Assembly: GCA_013076295.1 (NCBI GenBank)
Contig: RQOL01000906.1
Coordinates: forward strand, 3,658,001 to 3,722,000
Length of the DNA stretch: 64,000 nucleotides
Origin: Sanderia malayensis
Lineage: Eukaryota; Cnidaria; Scyphozoa; Semaeostomeae; Pelagiidae
Direction: 5' to 3'
The stretch's first letter is position 1, and every line of letters begins with the position of its first letter. The notes beneath the pieces were generated by a model. The model made no database searches and had not been told where the DNA came from. It saw only the letters and a program-made list of their open reading frames with translations. This document shows, piece after piece, positions 10,885 to 22,072 of this stretch. Position numbers and translations under genes: made by a program.

Positions 10885-13800
10885 TCAATTCGTTACAGTT
10901 GGTCTAAAAGTTCTCAAAACATTATTTAACGAGTTATACAAATACGTGAAAACGTTAATGAATTTTCTTCCATATATCGTCAAAGATAATTGATAGAGTG
11001 TTATTTTGAACTGATCAAGATTAGCTTGGAAGTGTATCTTGACTTTGCCGAAAATTGAATCACAGTTTTGGAGATCATAATCCATTACAGCCTTAATGCA
11101 GCATCTTGATAACGTAACCAGTGATTTTGGTGTTGATAATTTTGAATCTATGCCTCGAAGGAGGTCGTTGGTTTTCAATAGAAGAATCATTTGTCTCGGA
11201 ATTCTGTTTAACACATCGGTTATTTCAGGCATGTATTGCACTGCAAATTCTTGAATTTCACCCACCTAAAACATAAGAGAACAAAATACTATTACGACAC
11301 GTTATTCTCATGGCTTCAACTGAGATAAGAATCTTTTCAAGACAACATGAAAGCTCATTACAAGCTTGTTAAGTTAAGTAACAAATCATTGAACCGTTAC
11401 ATTGCATTCATTTTAATCCACCCTTGAATCAACAAACTCTCAATTTAACGTTTAGCAAAGTTTCGTTCGGTTCAAAGTCGGTTGTATCGATGTTTTATTT
11501 TGTAAACTCGAAAATGATGATGATAATTGTTATTCTTACCTCTTGTTTTGTGAAGGATACTTTTTCCATTCCCGTTGTGACAGCGTTCCATGATCTAGCT
11601 GATATAATGCAGGCAAATAAACCATGCATGTCACCGACGCCAAATATGCCACTGTAATGTTTGATTGCATCCACATCTGCCCTGATCAATGCTTGCCAGA
11701 ATTTGCAATAGTTAATACGGAAATCATCGCTCAAAGTCTGTAAAATTAAACGTAAATATATGATGAGTTGAGAGTATCGTGCAACAATGACAAAGTGTGG
11801 TCTTGGAACATTGGTTCTTTAAAAGAAGGGCTATTGGTTTTATTGGTCTTATTAGACAAGGAACATTGGTCTTATTAGACAAGGAGCATTGGTCTTGTTA
11901 GACAAGGATCCTTGGTCTTATTAGACAAAGAACATTGGTCTTATTAAACAAGGAACATTGGTCTTAGAACGTGAAACAAGTTCGGTCACGAACGAGAGAG
12001 GCTGTTTAGAATCCAAATCAAAATATAATAACATATAAATGAAAATTTCAATCATATTGAATAAATCGACATGATTCACAGAATAAATAATAATTAAAAA
12101 CAGCACACAACTAGCTGGATAGAAGAAGTTTTTCACAGGCTTAGCTCACAACGTGTTTCGGGTAAGTTTCACTCTTTGTAACGTTGAATTCGAAATTCAT
12201 GGATTCAATTTGAATATCTTTGAAATTGCCGAAATGATATGCAACAGTGGCAACATGACTTGCAGGTGAAATGATTATTTTCATCTATTTTAGAACTACT
12301 CTTTCATCTCGATGTACAAGAATTGTATCAGGTAATATTTGCTTACTTTATCATTATTTATAAACAATATATTTGGGCGTTATTTGTTTACTATACAGTT
12401 TAGAACCTCGATAAACTGGCTACCATTGATCTGGAATTTTTAAATGGCCGACTGTCTTCAATGATTTTAAGCTGCTATTTCTTTTACTTAAGATTTTCTC
12501 CTTGATATTTGATAGAAACCTCATAAACAGAACATATTCTTGGTATCCCTCGGCCGTCCAAAATATCCAGGTTCAACTAAAAATGCAGTTTTAAATGGAA
12601 TAGTTTATTTCCACTAGAAGCTTCGAGAGTGAACATTATTAACTAAACTATTTAACAAGGTTTTCCATTTTCCAGCAGGCCATTCTTCAAGAAGGTTATT
12701 TGTTTATTTCTTTTGTGAATATCTTGTAGCTTAATAGGAAATCATATTTGTTAATTTTGCTGCTGTTGGTGTCTATAGTTTGATAATAATCAAACGAAAT
12801 TGCTTTACTTCACATGTGTACTCTTGTCTTTGAATATTTGTGATTGGTAACATCTGCTGTCGAACAGTCTTGCCCGTTTGGCAGATGGCAATCTTTCAAG
12901 CGAACTAGACGAAATTTCATTTTCAATAAAGTAAATAAAAACTATCCAAACTGAGAAGTTTTATTGGATTCACCGATGTACAACTACATGCTTGCACTGT
13001 GTTTGTCATTTTGAGTGAATAAATACTATTTTTCATATTTGCATTTAGGATTATACTAAAGTTCGGAGAAAACAGAAGACAACTGAATATCGAAAAAAGT
13101 AATTTTGCCAACGCCATCAAATCATCATCATAATCATCATTGTCGGTGGTGGCAGGCGAAAATTTGCAAAGTGCAGATACACAGAACAGACAATATTTAC
13201 ATTGGATGATTTTGGTTGGGCAGCTGGTTTCAAGGCGTAAACAAACGGGCCTTTAAACAGGCACGTACAACACAAGCGTGTATGTACCAAGAGATTCGTT
13301 GCGGACGATACTCGCCGAGATAACAAGAGTTGTTGGTTTCGTCAGTTGTGCCAAGCAGAGAAAACATGTTCGCCAGATCTCGCACCAGACGCAACAAGCA
13401 GAAGGTACAGAAAGAGAAAAGTCCCAAGCCTCGACGCAGACAAGCCAAACACGATGCTAGAGGTTCCACCAGACCGAAACACCGAAATGTCGCAAGAAGG
13501 GTAGATGGATATAACCATGGTAGTAATGATGGTGCAGGCAATAGTACTAATCATTACGATGTGCAAGAAGCTACGGACTTTATCAAAGAGTTTGACAAGA
13601 CCTTGGAGCAGCTTGAAGATGTAGAAAAGAGGTTGTCATGGAACCATCGGCCGTCGCAGGTTGTGAATGCTCGTGATGATTTGGATAAGTTGTTGGGGAT
13701 AAAAGAGATGACGAAGAAGCAAAAACAAGCATTGTTATTATTGCTTTTGTGCTGTGATGCTGATATCCCTGCTTCGGTGTTTAGAAATCTGAGCAAATCT

Positions 13801-16800
13801 GAAACAATGTGCAAGATCATGGATGAACTATTGCACGGTGAGAATGTTACGGATTTCTTGAGCTGTTTGGTGTGAGAGAATGGTGGAGGAGAATTGGAAG
13901 ATGCGGAGGAGATTAAAAACTAAAAGATGATATGATTTTACAAGACTTAACTGCAAATTGAAAGCTTCTACAAGACTTAACTGCAAAGCTTCTACAAGAA
14001 TTTACTGCAAATTGGAAGATTCTTTATGACAAATTTAAAGCTAATACAAGACGTTATTACAAATTGAAAGCTTCCACAAGACTCTACTGCAAATTGAAAG
14101 CTTCTGTAAGACTTAGCTGCAAATTGAAAGCTTCCACAAGACTCTACTGCAAATTGAAAGCACCTATAAGACTTAGCTGCAAATTGAAAGCTTCCACAAG
14201 ACTCAACTGTTACTAATTACTAACACACGCTGTTTTACAATTAATATAATAAAGGTGATCAGTTCTGTCAGATGAGAAGAATGAGAAAGTATCGGAAGAA
14301 TTGAAATGAAAATTGGCTGAAAGGTGAAAAGAAGATGTTTGATTTAACATGGAGTATTGTGAAACGTTTTGGATGCAAAAGAAAAACAGATGAACTGGAA
14401 GAAGATCATGTTGAAGGAAGATTATGGATGAAGAAGACTGTAATAAATAAAGAAGAGGCATTGGATTTTGTTGATCGATCGAAGAGACCCAACAATCAGT
14501 GTGATCATCGGAAGAAGAATGAAAACAAGCAAGAAGCCTAAACTGGAAGGAGAATATTTGATAATAAGAAGATAAATGGTTGGCTTGGATAATAGCGCAA
14601 AGGGGGGGAATGAAACCTGGAGTTATTGGATTGTAAGGTACCACCAGGTCTTATATTTAATCTTTCGGCATCTCAAGGGTTTGTGTGAACTTTTAAAAGC
14701 GCGATATTACCTATTGTTGGTATCACCTGTTTAACAAAATACCATAATATTTAATTATGGCTATTGTACAATAGCAAATAATGTTCTGAGACTTTATTTA
14801 CGGCAACCTGTATTCAGCTCGTCCGAGCAAATAATAAGTTGGTTGTTTTCAATCGAATGGTTGAATTTGGTGATGAAATAGTGTGATAATGCATTTTTTA
14901 GTTTATTTGATTACTCAAAACATTAATCCAGCTGTTTTCTGATCAACAACAACTACAATAAAGGAAAGAATTTATAATAATTCTATTTACTTGTTTTTGT
15001 GTTTGTTTCGTTTACTAATCATGTTTATCCTTGAAAGATCACATGTTTATTTATGCGTGGAAGCGATGTTTGAGAAGGAGGAATGGTGGACAAGTGGAAT
15101 AGTGGTTAGTGGAATCCCATCCCAATATAACAAGACTGCTTCCTGCTACAAAATGAACTTCTCCGCACAACGAACTCTGTGGTTCCTTGGTGAAATGATC
15201 CTCAGTGCAATCTGCTCTTGGCTAACAAACCTCGGATGCAGTAAACACTTGCACATAAGAACAATCAAATTTTGCAAGCAGCCTATTGTTAACATACAAC
15301 AGCTTCTTGTTTTTTTATAACTTTGAGCGAAAATATCAGGCTTAAATGTTCTTAATCTACAGGCTCTTTTATGTGGGTGTGTACTGTACTGTATGACAAA
15401 TAGAATTGTTGGCCTCTTGCAAGGTTCACTATACCTGGATACCACTGAACTGGTTTATACCGGTCATGACTGGTTTCTATTGGCTGGCATTGCGTTGCAA
15501 GAAGATAGTACCAAGCACTGATAAACAAAAGAGATTAACATGGAATAGGAAAAATGAAGTTATTACCTGATATAATCCATGATCAAGCATGGTGATTTCT
15601 GCATTTCCGTCAGCCCCTTTTTTAACAAGAATGTTGCCAGGATGAGGATCGCAATGAACGAAGCCATTGACGAATATCATTTCGCTGTATAATGTGCCAA
15701 GCTTGCTGGAAAGCTAAGAAATAAAGATCCAAAATGTGTGAATTATGGTTGAATTTATATCTTTGGACAGGAGATGGAAGTCAGTGATGAGCATCATTAT
15801 GATGAGGATGATAATAATGGAGATGATGATGAAGATGATGATGATGATGAAGATTGATAATGAAGGTGATGATGAAGATGATGATGAAGATGACCAAGAA
15901 GTTGATGACGATGAAAGAGCAATATGGCACTGATTGAAGGCAAGCATTGCATATCTATGTTTACATACATCAGCTTTTGAAATGCCAATTTGTTCTATAT
16001 AATTTGGATCATCCACTCGGCCTCCTTCACAGAACTCCATTGCAAGTAACCTATTTGTAGTCAGATCCCAGTGAATCTTTGGCACCTGGATGAAACACAT
16101 TGTTTGATGTTGAAAACATTTCCACCAGGGATATTGCTTGTTGAAAGAATGAATTGAACTTTGAAGGGTGATTCAGTGATCATATCTCCCACCTTTAAGT
16201 ATGGAAATTTTTTCAGCATTCGACCAAGAAGTTCGCAGTTTTTCCCTTCATTGTCAAAGTCAAGTTCAAGTGGGAGATTTCTCTGGATTTCTTCAACCAG
16301 CCAAGTAAAACGAAATTCTGGAAACAACTTGGCAACAAGAGATGCCAGAAACTGGAAAATACATCACACTATTTCAATCAAATCAAAATTGCATTGCACA
16401 ACACCCTGGCTAGGATGCCTCCTTCGGGTATAAACAAGACCTTTGAAACCTATTCAAGGAGGTAAGTACCATTGAATAACTTACTTCAATTGTTGTCATG
16501 TCAACTATTGAATGAGCTCGCACGTCACGATGCTGCACTTTTAATGCTAATACCCTCCCATCTTTCAATGCAGCCTTGTGTACCTAGAATTATTAAAATT
16601 TAATGAGCTCAATAAATGGGGTGAATGAATCACAAATTAATCAAATTGATAATTGATCAATTGATTATTGAACCTGTGCTAATGATGCTGAACCAATTGG
16701 TGTTTCTGAAAAACTAATAAACATATCCAGTTTCCCATTCAATTCTTCTTCCACAACTTGCTTAACGTCTTCAAATGAGCTTGGTGGTGCATCAGTGTGT

Positions 16801-17459
16801 AGTACCTTCATTGTTTTCACATATTCTTCGGGTAATAGGTAATCCAATGCTCCAATGTGCTGTCCAACTTTGATAAATATCCCTCCATTAATACAGCATA
16901 ATTCGCGTAGTTTCAAAGCCGATCTCAGGTGACACTTTAAAAGTAAATAAAATACGAGTTGGTATTATTAGCTTGTGTACCTATTATATGTTACGGTTAG
17001 TGGCTCGCCGGTACTCTGTGTTTTGTACTGGTATAAAGCAAATTGTACCTTTGATTTCTCTGTTGAGTATTTTTCTGAGCTTTCGTCGTATTTCCAGAAC
17101 ACATATTTATAATCAATGATAACAGATAAAACCTGAAGCAAAAATAAGTCTATGTATACTACACCACAGAACGCTCCACAACATATACCAGGCAAACCAA
17201 ATTAGAGACTTCCACTTACCGTGAATGCTGCTCTCCCAAATCTAACAACTGCTGTGCTTTCAAATCTTTTTCGTACACCTTTTGCAAAGGATTTTGAGAT
17301 ATTCCAATAATTTTCTAACTCACTTTCATAGCTGCTCGATTTTATCACTTCATGATCACTATTCTTGGATATAACTAATCCAGAAGTTCCCACTGCAGCA
17401 CAGAGAAGTAGCTTCTTGTTGGCGACAATATTTTTTAACGATGATCCAAGTCTCAACAT
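10885..17459 (-). CDS. ADCK1: ADCK1-type aarF/ABC1 atypical kinase (561 aa, 9 coding exons)
   Basis: Coding exons in transcription order: 17220-17459, 17049-17132, 16674-16934, 16485-16583, 16193-16351, 15969-16085, 15567-15713, 11540-11737, 10885-11265. All introns are GT-AG. The UbiB/ABC1-family signatures are present: KxGQ (KVGQ, residues 130-133), SLAQVHKA replacing the Gly-rich loop, the VAIK-like Lys210 in LALKVQ, the catalytic HCDPHPGN (Asp342, Asn347), and DHG (364-366) in place of DFG. LPLELDF and MIFVNGF are also ADCK1-like. The N-terminus has a hydrophobic, basic segment suitable for mitochondrial targeting or an inner-membrane anchor. Family members act in mitochondria on lipid or coenzyme Q homeostasis and cristae; ADCK1 itself is the clear closest group by the C-terminal half (RIPRQMILLLKTNDLLRGI). 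Intron 7 is 3.8 kb and contains a separate plus-strand ORF plus repeats. Length is close to vertebrate ADCK1 (about 525 aa). Confidence 0.97.
11841..11965. repeat. 23-bp tandem repeat in ADCK1 intron 7
   Basis: The motif ggtctt(a/g)ttagacaagg recurs with an exact 23-bp period (starts at 11845, 11868, 11891, 11914, 11937, 11960), about 5.5 copies. A 14-base core, cttattagacaagg, also occurs in the KLC intron repeat near 33.3 kb. Confidence 0.85.
13366..13875 (+). CDS. Unrecognised intronless ORF nested in ADCK1 intron 7 (169 aa)
   Basis: The open frame begins at an in-frame ATG (13366) and lies opposite in strand to ADCK1. Composition supports real coding over chance: a strongly basic N-terminal 45 residues (Arg/Lys-rich, resembling a nuclear or nucleic-acid-binding tail), a short Asn/Gly-rich linker, then about 100 residues predicted to be helical (VQEATDFIKEF, LEQLEDVEKRLSW, QALLLLLLCCDADIP, MCKIMDELLHG). 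I do not recognise the family. The frame is already open upstream of the ATG, without another ATG. A 30-bp tandem repeat starts about 60 bp after the stop and would lie in the 3' UTR. It could be a retroposed gene, a lineage-specific gene, or less likely a fortuitous frame. Confidence 0.55.
   Translation: MFARSRTRRNKQKVQKEKSPKPRRRQAKHDARGSTRPKHRNVARRVDGYNHGSNDGAGNSTNHYDVQEATDFIKEFDKTLEQLEDVEKRLSWNHRPSQVVNARDDLDKLLGIKEMTKKQKQALLLLLLCCDADIPASVFRNLSKSETMCKIMDELLHGENVTDFLSCLV
13937..14210. repeat. 30-bp tandem repeat downstream of the nested ORF
   Basis: The unit contains ctgcaaattgaaagctt and acaagact. The core aaattgaaag recurs at exactly 30-bp spacing (14061, 14091, 14121, 14151, 14181), with earlier, less regular copies from 13937. 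It lies in ADCK1 intron 7, just after the nested plus-strand ORF, and may form part of that transcript's 3' UTR. Confidence 0.85.
15795..15915. repeat. GAT/GAA trinucleotide microsatellite in ADCK1 intron 6
   Basis: The tract is almost entirely atg/gat/gaa triplets. It creates acidic (Asp/Glu) and Ser/His-rich open frames on the two strands that are artefacts of the repeat. It lies between the ADCK1 exons ending at 15713 and starting at 15969. Confidence 0.9.
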
Positions 17460-17934
17460 TTTTATTAGAAATTTATTTTCGCCTCGGTAAAAATATTTTT
17501 TCCCCTGCCGCCATTTTTTGTTTTCCTATTACGCAACAACATTTTAGCCTCGTTTCCAAATGATAGGCTCGAACGCTAGAGGATTGGGTTCAAGTCTGCT
17601 TTTCACACCTCACCTTCATTATTTCTCACCTCCACACTTGCCTGCCTTGCCTTGCCTTTGAAAAAATGACATTTTTTCCATCCTAATATTGGAAATGGAG
17701 CTGGATCCGTAAATTTAATTTTTCAAAACACCAATGTTTGGTTATAAACTGAAATGGTAAGCATAATGATTAATTAGCTGTTAATTAGCTTATGCATCTA
17801 AATATCATTTTGAGCAATTTCTTCGCCGAGTTTCAAGCGCCAAAAGTCAGATCTAGGCCAGTGAAAAGCATGGAGTCCAGTTTTTAGTACTTCATCAAGG
17901 AATATGCAACTTTCATTTCTCATTCAAATTATAA
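17460..17934. other. ADCK1 5' flank / promoter region
   Basis: About 475 bp separate the ADCK1 start codon from the target-site duplication of the fold-back element. A ccgccatttttt near 17508 reads on the minus strand as an aaaaaatggcgg YY1-like motif about 50 bp upstream of the start, typical of housekeeping promoters. No exon is visible. Confidence 0.45.
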
Positions 17935-17940
17935 CTAATG

Positions 17941-19583
17941 TATGGAGTCACATCGTGGACAAAAGTCGATACTGCTTCTTCATGTCGTTCTTTGTGAATC
18001 GTGTCGTGATTCTTCGTGAGTCATGTCGTATTCATTCGTGAATCGTGTCGTGATTCTTCGTGAGTCATGTCGTGATTTGCTGCCACCTTAACGACTCGAC
18101 TCACGAAGATTTTTAATGACCGTGTCATGTCTCACCGATCACTTGCATCAGATTGATCGTGATCAGTCAGAATCAATACTGATTCTCTACAACTGCAACA
18201 ACATTTCAATCACATCAGCACGTACGTGTTTTAAAAAATGGATGACAAGGATTAACAACAACAAGGATCGACTGGCTTCCATTCTGAGAAATGCTCTTAG
18301 AGAGTTGGAGGGCATAAACTCTAATGAAAATTAACCTCGTCTACCACCTCCACCTCTTTCAACTGGCCTTCCACGACCAACTTTGGGTAGAAATGCTGCT
18401 TCTCAAGATTTTAGGTAGGCTACCTAACTAGCTTATTTTTTATGCAAAGCTACCTGTTTTTAAATGGATAGCGTGAAATGCCTTCCTGCAGTTTACAATA
18501 ACCTTCCTGCAGTTTACAATAACCTTCCAAACTTGCTGTTCTACATTTTTGTTTTATATTGTTTTGTTCACAATTTTTAGGAATGCATTTCCAAGTTTGG
18601 CTGCAGGAGGAAAAAGGCCCCTTCCAACCAAAAGAACAAAAAAAATTGTTTTCTACTCCTAGAACATTTTTTCAACCAAAGGAGACATGGACAAAATATT
18701 TTTGCTTGCTGCCAAACCCAACAGATGACAAAGTTCCATCATTCCTTGAGCTGAACAAGATGAACAGAATGGAAGCCACTCGATCCTTGTTGTTCTTATA
18801 ATACAAAACAAATCCAATAATACAACTCATCCCGTTGATTCAAATAATATGCCTTAATTAATATGCCTTAAATTGTTATTGTTGTTATTACCTATTATTA
18901 TTATTACTATCGATTTTCTTTAATTTTAATTCATTTTTCATTGATTATTCTTTTCTTTTATTTTATCTTTTTTTGTCATTATGGGCTGATCTTCTACTTA
19001 ATATCTTTATTATACATTTGAAACATATTTGTGTATATTTTACTTTTATCTATTTTTAACACGTCACTGAGGTCATATGGCTTCGATAGCTCTTTTCAGA
19101 GATCTTTCCATATGTCCTTCAGCAATAACTTTGTAAATTGATGTAATACCTATATTCTTCTCTGTTTGATTAAAAGTTAACTTAAATATTCATTATATCG
19201 TTTTTTCGTATCATTGTAATTAAATATTGTTATTGTTGAAAAATACATGAAATTGGAAATTGGAAATTCTTATCCTTGTCCTCCATTTTTAAAAAAACGC
19301 ACGTGCTGATGTGATTGAAATGTTGTTGCAGTTGTAGAGAATCAGTATTGATTCTGACTGATCACGATCAATCTGATGCAAGTGATCGGTGAGACATGAC
19401 ACGGTCATTAAAAATCTTCGTGAGTCGAGTCGTTAAGGTGGCAGCAAATCACGACATGACTCACGAAGAATCACGACACGATTCACGAATGAATACGACA
19501 TGACTCACGAAGAATCACGACACGATTCACGAAAAACGACATGAAGAAGCAGTATCGACTTTTGTCTACGATGTGACTCCATA
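17941..19583. mobile_element. Fold-back DNA transposon with about 314-bp inverted arms
   Basis: The left arm (17941-18254) reappears in inverted orientation at 19270-19583 with only a few mismatches. The outermost 15 bases, tatggagtcacatcg, are perfect in both arms. A 6-bp direct repeat, ctaatg, flanks both ends (17935-17940 and 19584-19589) and is a good candidate target-site duplication. Each arm contains two internal copies of a roughly 43-bp block built from gtgaatcgtgtcgtgattcttcgtg-like words, as in fold-back elements with repetitive arms. The interior is about 1.0 kb and AT-rich, and carries broken coding sequence (18116-18801). No transposase is recognisable, so it is probably non-autonomous. 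Near-identity of the arms suggests recent insertion or gene conversion. A 6-bp duplication is unusual; the superfamily is unresolved. Confidence 0.88.
18116..18801 (+). pseudogene. Degraded coding remnant inside the fold-back element
   Basis: A 72-codon frame (from 18116) runs out of the left arm and ends in TAA at 18334. The same frame continues beyond the stop with protein-like, Pro-rich sequence (RLPPPPPLSTG, GRNAASQDF) up to a donor-like ag/gtaggc near 18414. After an acceptor-like ttttag near 18580 the frame resumes (NAFPSLAAGGKRPLPTK) and then shifts by one base in a stretch that otherwise reads PRTFFQPKETW. This looks like an exon-intron gene fragment, or an element-encoded protein, decayed by one stop and one frameshift. 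I cannot name the family. It is not the usual DDE transposase core. Confidence 0.45.
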
Positions 19584-19589
19584 CTAATG

Positions 19590-20004
19590 TTAATTTACGT
19601 TTCCATCTATTTAAATCCTTATTTTGTGATAATTCTTATTTTTCAGGAATCAAGGATAAAAAGACACCTTAATTTGCTCAACAACCTCTTTTATTATCAT
19701 TGTAATTATAATTACAAGTCAAGAAAGTTTATCTACGTAAGGAAACACTAAACATTTCCTTCCCACGTATCTTTTCATTGTTTACTCTGCATCATATTTG
19801 CAGTATTTCTAACCCCAATCTTCGTTTCTTTTCAGAGTCGCGCCAGAAGTGCGCCATACGGATGAACCAATCAAAAAAAGGAAGTTTTAATCACAAACAA
19901 GTCGCAAACATGACTTCTCAAAAAGCAAGTAATTGTAAGTTGCAATTTCATATTTAAAACAATCTTCGCTTTATAATTATATTCCTTGTATCACTGTGTC
20001 TTAT
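19590..20004. other. Possible 5' UTR exon or promoter, uncertain
   Basis: A less AT-rich segment at about 19835-19934 begins after a ttttcag acceptor-like site, contains a CCAAT box and a short open frame (ATG near 19910), and ends at attgtaagt, a strong donor-like sequence. Its frame cannot be joined in phase to the next coding exon on this strand (the LITAF gene). It may be a non-coding first exon of that gene. Nothing else is visible here. Confidence 0.3.
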
Positions 20005-20995
20005 TAGTGCTGTTATTAGCTTGCACTAGCTCACTATAGCTTATTATTGTTTGTACTAGCTTGCACCAGCTCAGTATAACTTATTATTGTTCGTACTAGC
20101 TTGCACTAGCTCAGTATAGCTTATTATTGTTTGTACTATCTTGCACTAGTTCAGCATAGCTTATTATTGCTCGTACCAGCTTGCTTTAGCTCAGTATAGT
20201 TTATTATTGCTCGTACTATCTTGCACTAGTTCAGAATAGCTTTCTATTGTTCGTACTAGCTTGCACTAGCTCAGTATAGCTTATTATTGTTTGTACTAGC
20301 TTGCACCAGCTCAGTATAGCTTTCTATTGTTCGTACTAGCTTGCACTAGCTCAGTATAGCTTATTATTGTTTGTACTAGCTTGCACCAGCTCAGTATAGC
20401 TTATTATTGTTTGTACTAGCTTGCACCAGCTCAGTATAGCTTATTATTGTTTGTACTAGCTTGCACCAGCTCAGAATAGCTTTCTATTGTTCGTACTAGC
20501 TTGCACTAGCTCAGTATAACTTATTATTGTTCGTACTAGCTTGCACTAGCTCAGTATAGCTTATTATTGTTTGTACTAGCTTGCACCAGCTCAGTATAGC
20601 TTATTATTGTTTGTTCTAGCTTGCACCAGCTCAGTATAGCTTATTATTGTTTGTACTAGCTTGCACCAGCTCAGAATAGCTTTCTATTGTTCGTACTAGC
20701 TTGCACCAGCTCAGTATAGCTTATTATTGTTTGTACTAGCTTGCACCAGCTCAGTATAGCTTATTATTGTTTGTACTAGCTTGCACCAGCTCAGTATAGC
20801 TTATTATTGTTTGTACTAGCTTGCACCAGCTCAGTATAGCTTATTATTGTTTGTACTAGCTTGCACCAGCTCAGTATAGCTTATTATTGTTTGTACTAGC
20901 TTGCACTAGCTCAGTATAGCTTTCTATTGTTTGTACTAGCTTGCACCAGCTCAGTATAGCTTATTGTTACTTGTAGTACCTTATACTAGCTTAGT
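20005..20995. repeat. 40-bp minisatellite, about 24 copies
   Basis: The unit ttattattgt-ttgtactagc-ttgcaccagc-tcagtatagc repeats with an exact 40-bp period. Variants (tttctattgt, tcgtactagc, ttgcactagc, tcagaatagc) recur in a pattern suggesting blocks of units were duplicated together. Copies degrade at both edges. It lies between the fold-back transposon and a palindromic element and has no coding frame. Confidence 0.97.
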
Positions 20996-21238
20996 GCAAA
21001 TTTTCATTACTCCTGTTAGCTTGCAGTAGCCAAGATTTATTATCCTTGTATTTTAAAACTGCTTTGAGACACTGGTAGAAGGCAAATCATCTGTGAGAGA
21101 TAACGTATCATAATGATGGAATGATTTAATGCAATAACTCAATTGACAATGAAAGGGAGAATAAATTTAGTCTAGTGTATATCTATATTGTGCAAAATTA
21201 ATTCCACTTTTCTTATTTCTTAGGTCTTCTAACCAGAG
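20996..21238. other. Unique spacer between minisatellite and palindromic element
   Basis: About 240 bp of unique AT-rich sequence. I see no gene. Confidence 0.4.
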
Positions 21239-22072
21239 GACAATCAGAAAAAGACTCCTGGTTGATACTGTTTGGTATATTTGTATTAAACCTCTTTTTT
21301 AATTCTTACAAATTCCTTTTATAACTATATTTTTCATATTTTCTGCTACACATATTTATTATGTTACACTTTTATATCTTATATGTGATTTCTAACAGCA
21401 TTTCCTTTTCTTTTAGGTCTGGGGGCCCTTCTTCTCCCCCACCCTTTGTCCTTCCCATTGCTGGGAGGCATTGAGGTGGGGGAGATGAAGTTCCTCCCTA
21501 TTGTAAATAGGGAGGGACCATATGCCCTCCTCTGGAGGGTATATGTGGGCCCCCTTCTCCAGCCTCCCCCAAAGGGGGCTGGGGATGTGGAGTTGGCACT
21601 CCCAAGGGTGCCCCCGCCCTTCTGGAAAGAGGACTGTGGTGGCACTATGAATGAAAAATCGAATTCCCTTGGGAATTCGATTTGTAAAGCTGGTCCACCC
21701 CCTGGGTATTTTTAACTCCTTTTACGCAGCCACCCGACCCCCTAGGGGTCAGCTGGAGGGGGCCCACATATACCCTCCTATGGAGGGTATATGGCCCCTC
21801 CCTATACATAATAGGGAGGAACTTCATCTCCCCCACCTCTATGCCTTCCAGCGATGGGGAGGACAAAGGGCTGGAGAGACAAAGGGCCCCGGACCTAAAA
21901 GAAAAGGAAATGCTGTTAGAAATCACATATAAGATATAAAAATGTAATATAATAAGTATATGTAGCAGAAAATATGAAAAATACAAATATAAAGGAAATT
22001 TGTAAGAATTAGAAAAGAGGTTTAATACAAATATACCAAACAGCGTCAACCAGGAGTCTTTTTCTGATTGTC
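21239..22072. mobile_element. 0.83-kb palindromic (fold-back) element with GC-rich core
   Basis: The outer 200 bp on the left (from gacaatcagaaaaagactcc) are matched in reverse complement on the right, ending at 22072. The match continues inward through a GC-rich block (cctccctat, ggagggtatatg, gggccc and their complements). The exact centre is a perfect 12-bp stem with a 2-base loop, aatcgaattccc-tt-gggaattcgatt, at 21657-21682. The element is thus almost entirely one imperfect inverted repeat with no spacer. The core is far more GC-rich than its surroundings. Pro/Gly-rich open frames across it on both strands are by-products. No target duplication is obvious. It is probably a non-autonomous fold-back element or MITE; a transcript would form a long hairpin. 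Confidence 0.85.

Noticed and set aside
12391..12580. A second pogo/Tigger-like element
   Set aside because: A cagtttagaacctcgataaact word resembles such ends, but no matching opposite end with TA duplication could be fixed.
15745..16100. Asp/Glu-rich and Ser/His-rich frames on opposite strands
   Set aside because: They come from a GAT/GAA microsatellite within ADCK1 intron 6 and the adjacent exon shadow.
21379..22049. Pro/Gly-rich frames of 88-134 codons on both strands
   Set aside because: They lie in the GC-rich inverted repeat and mirror each other, as expected from a palindrome.
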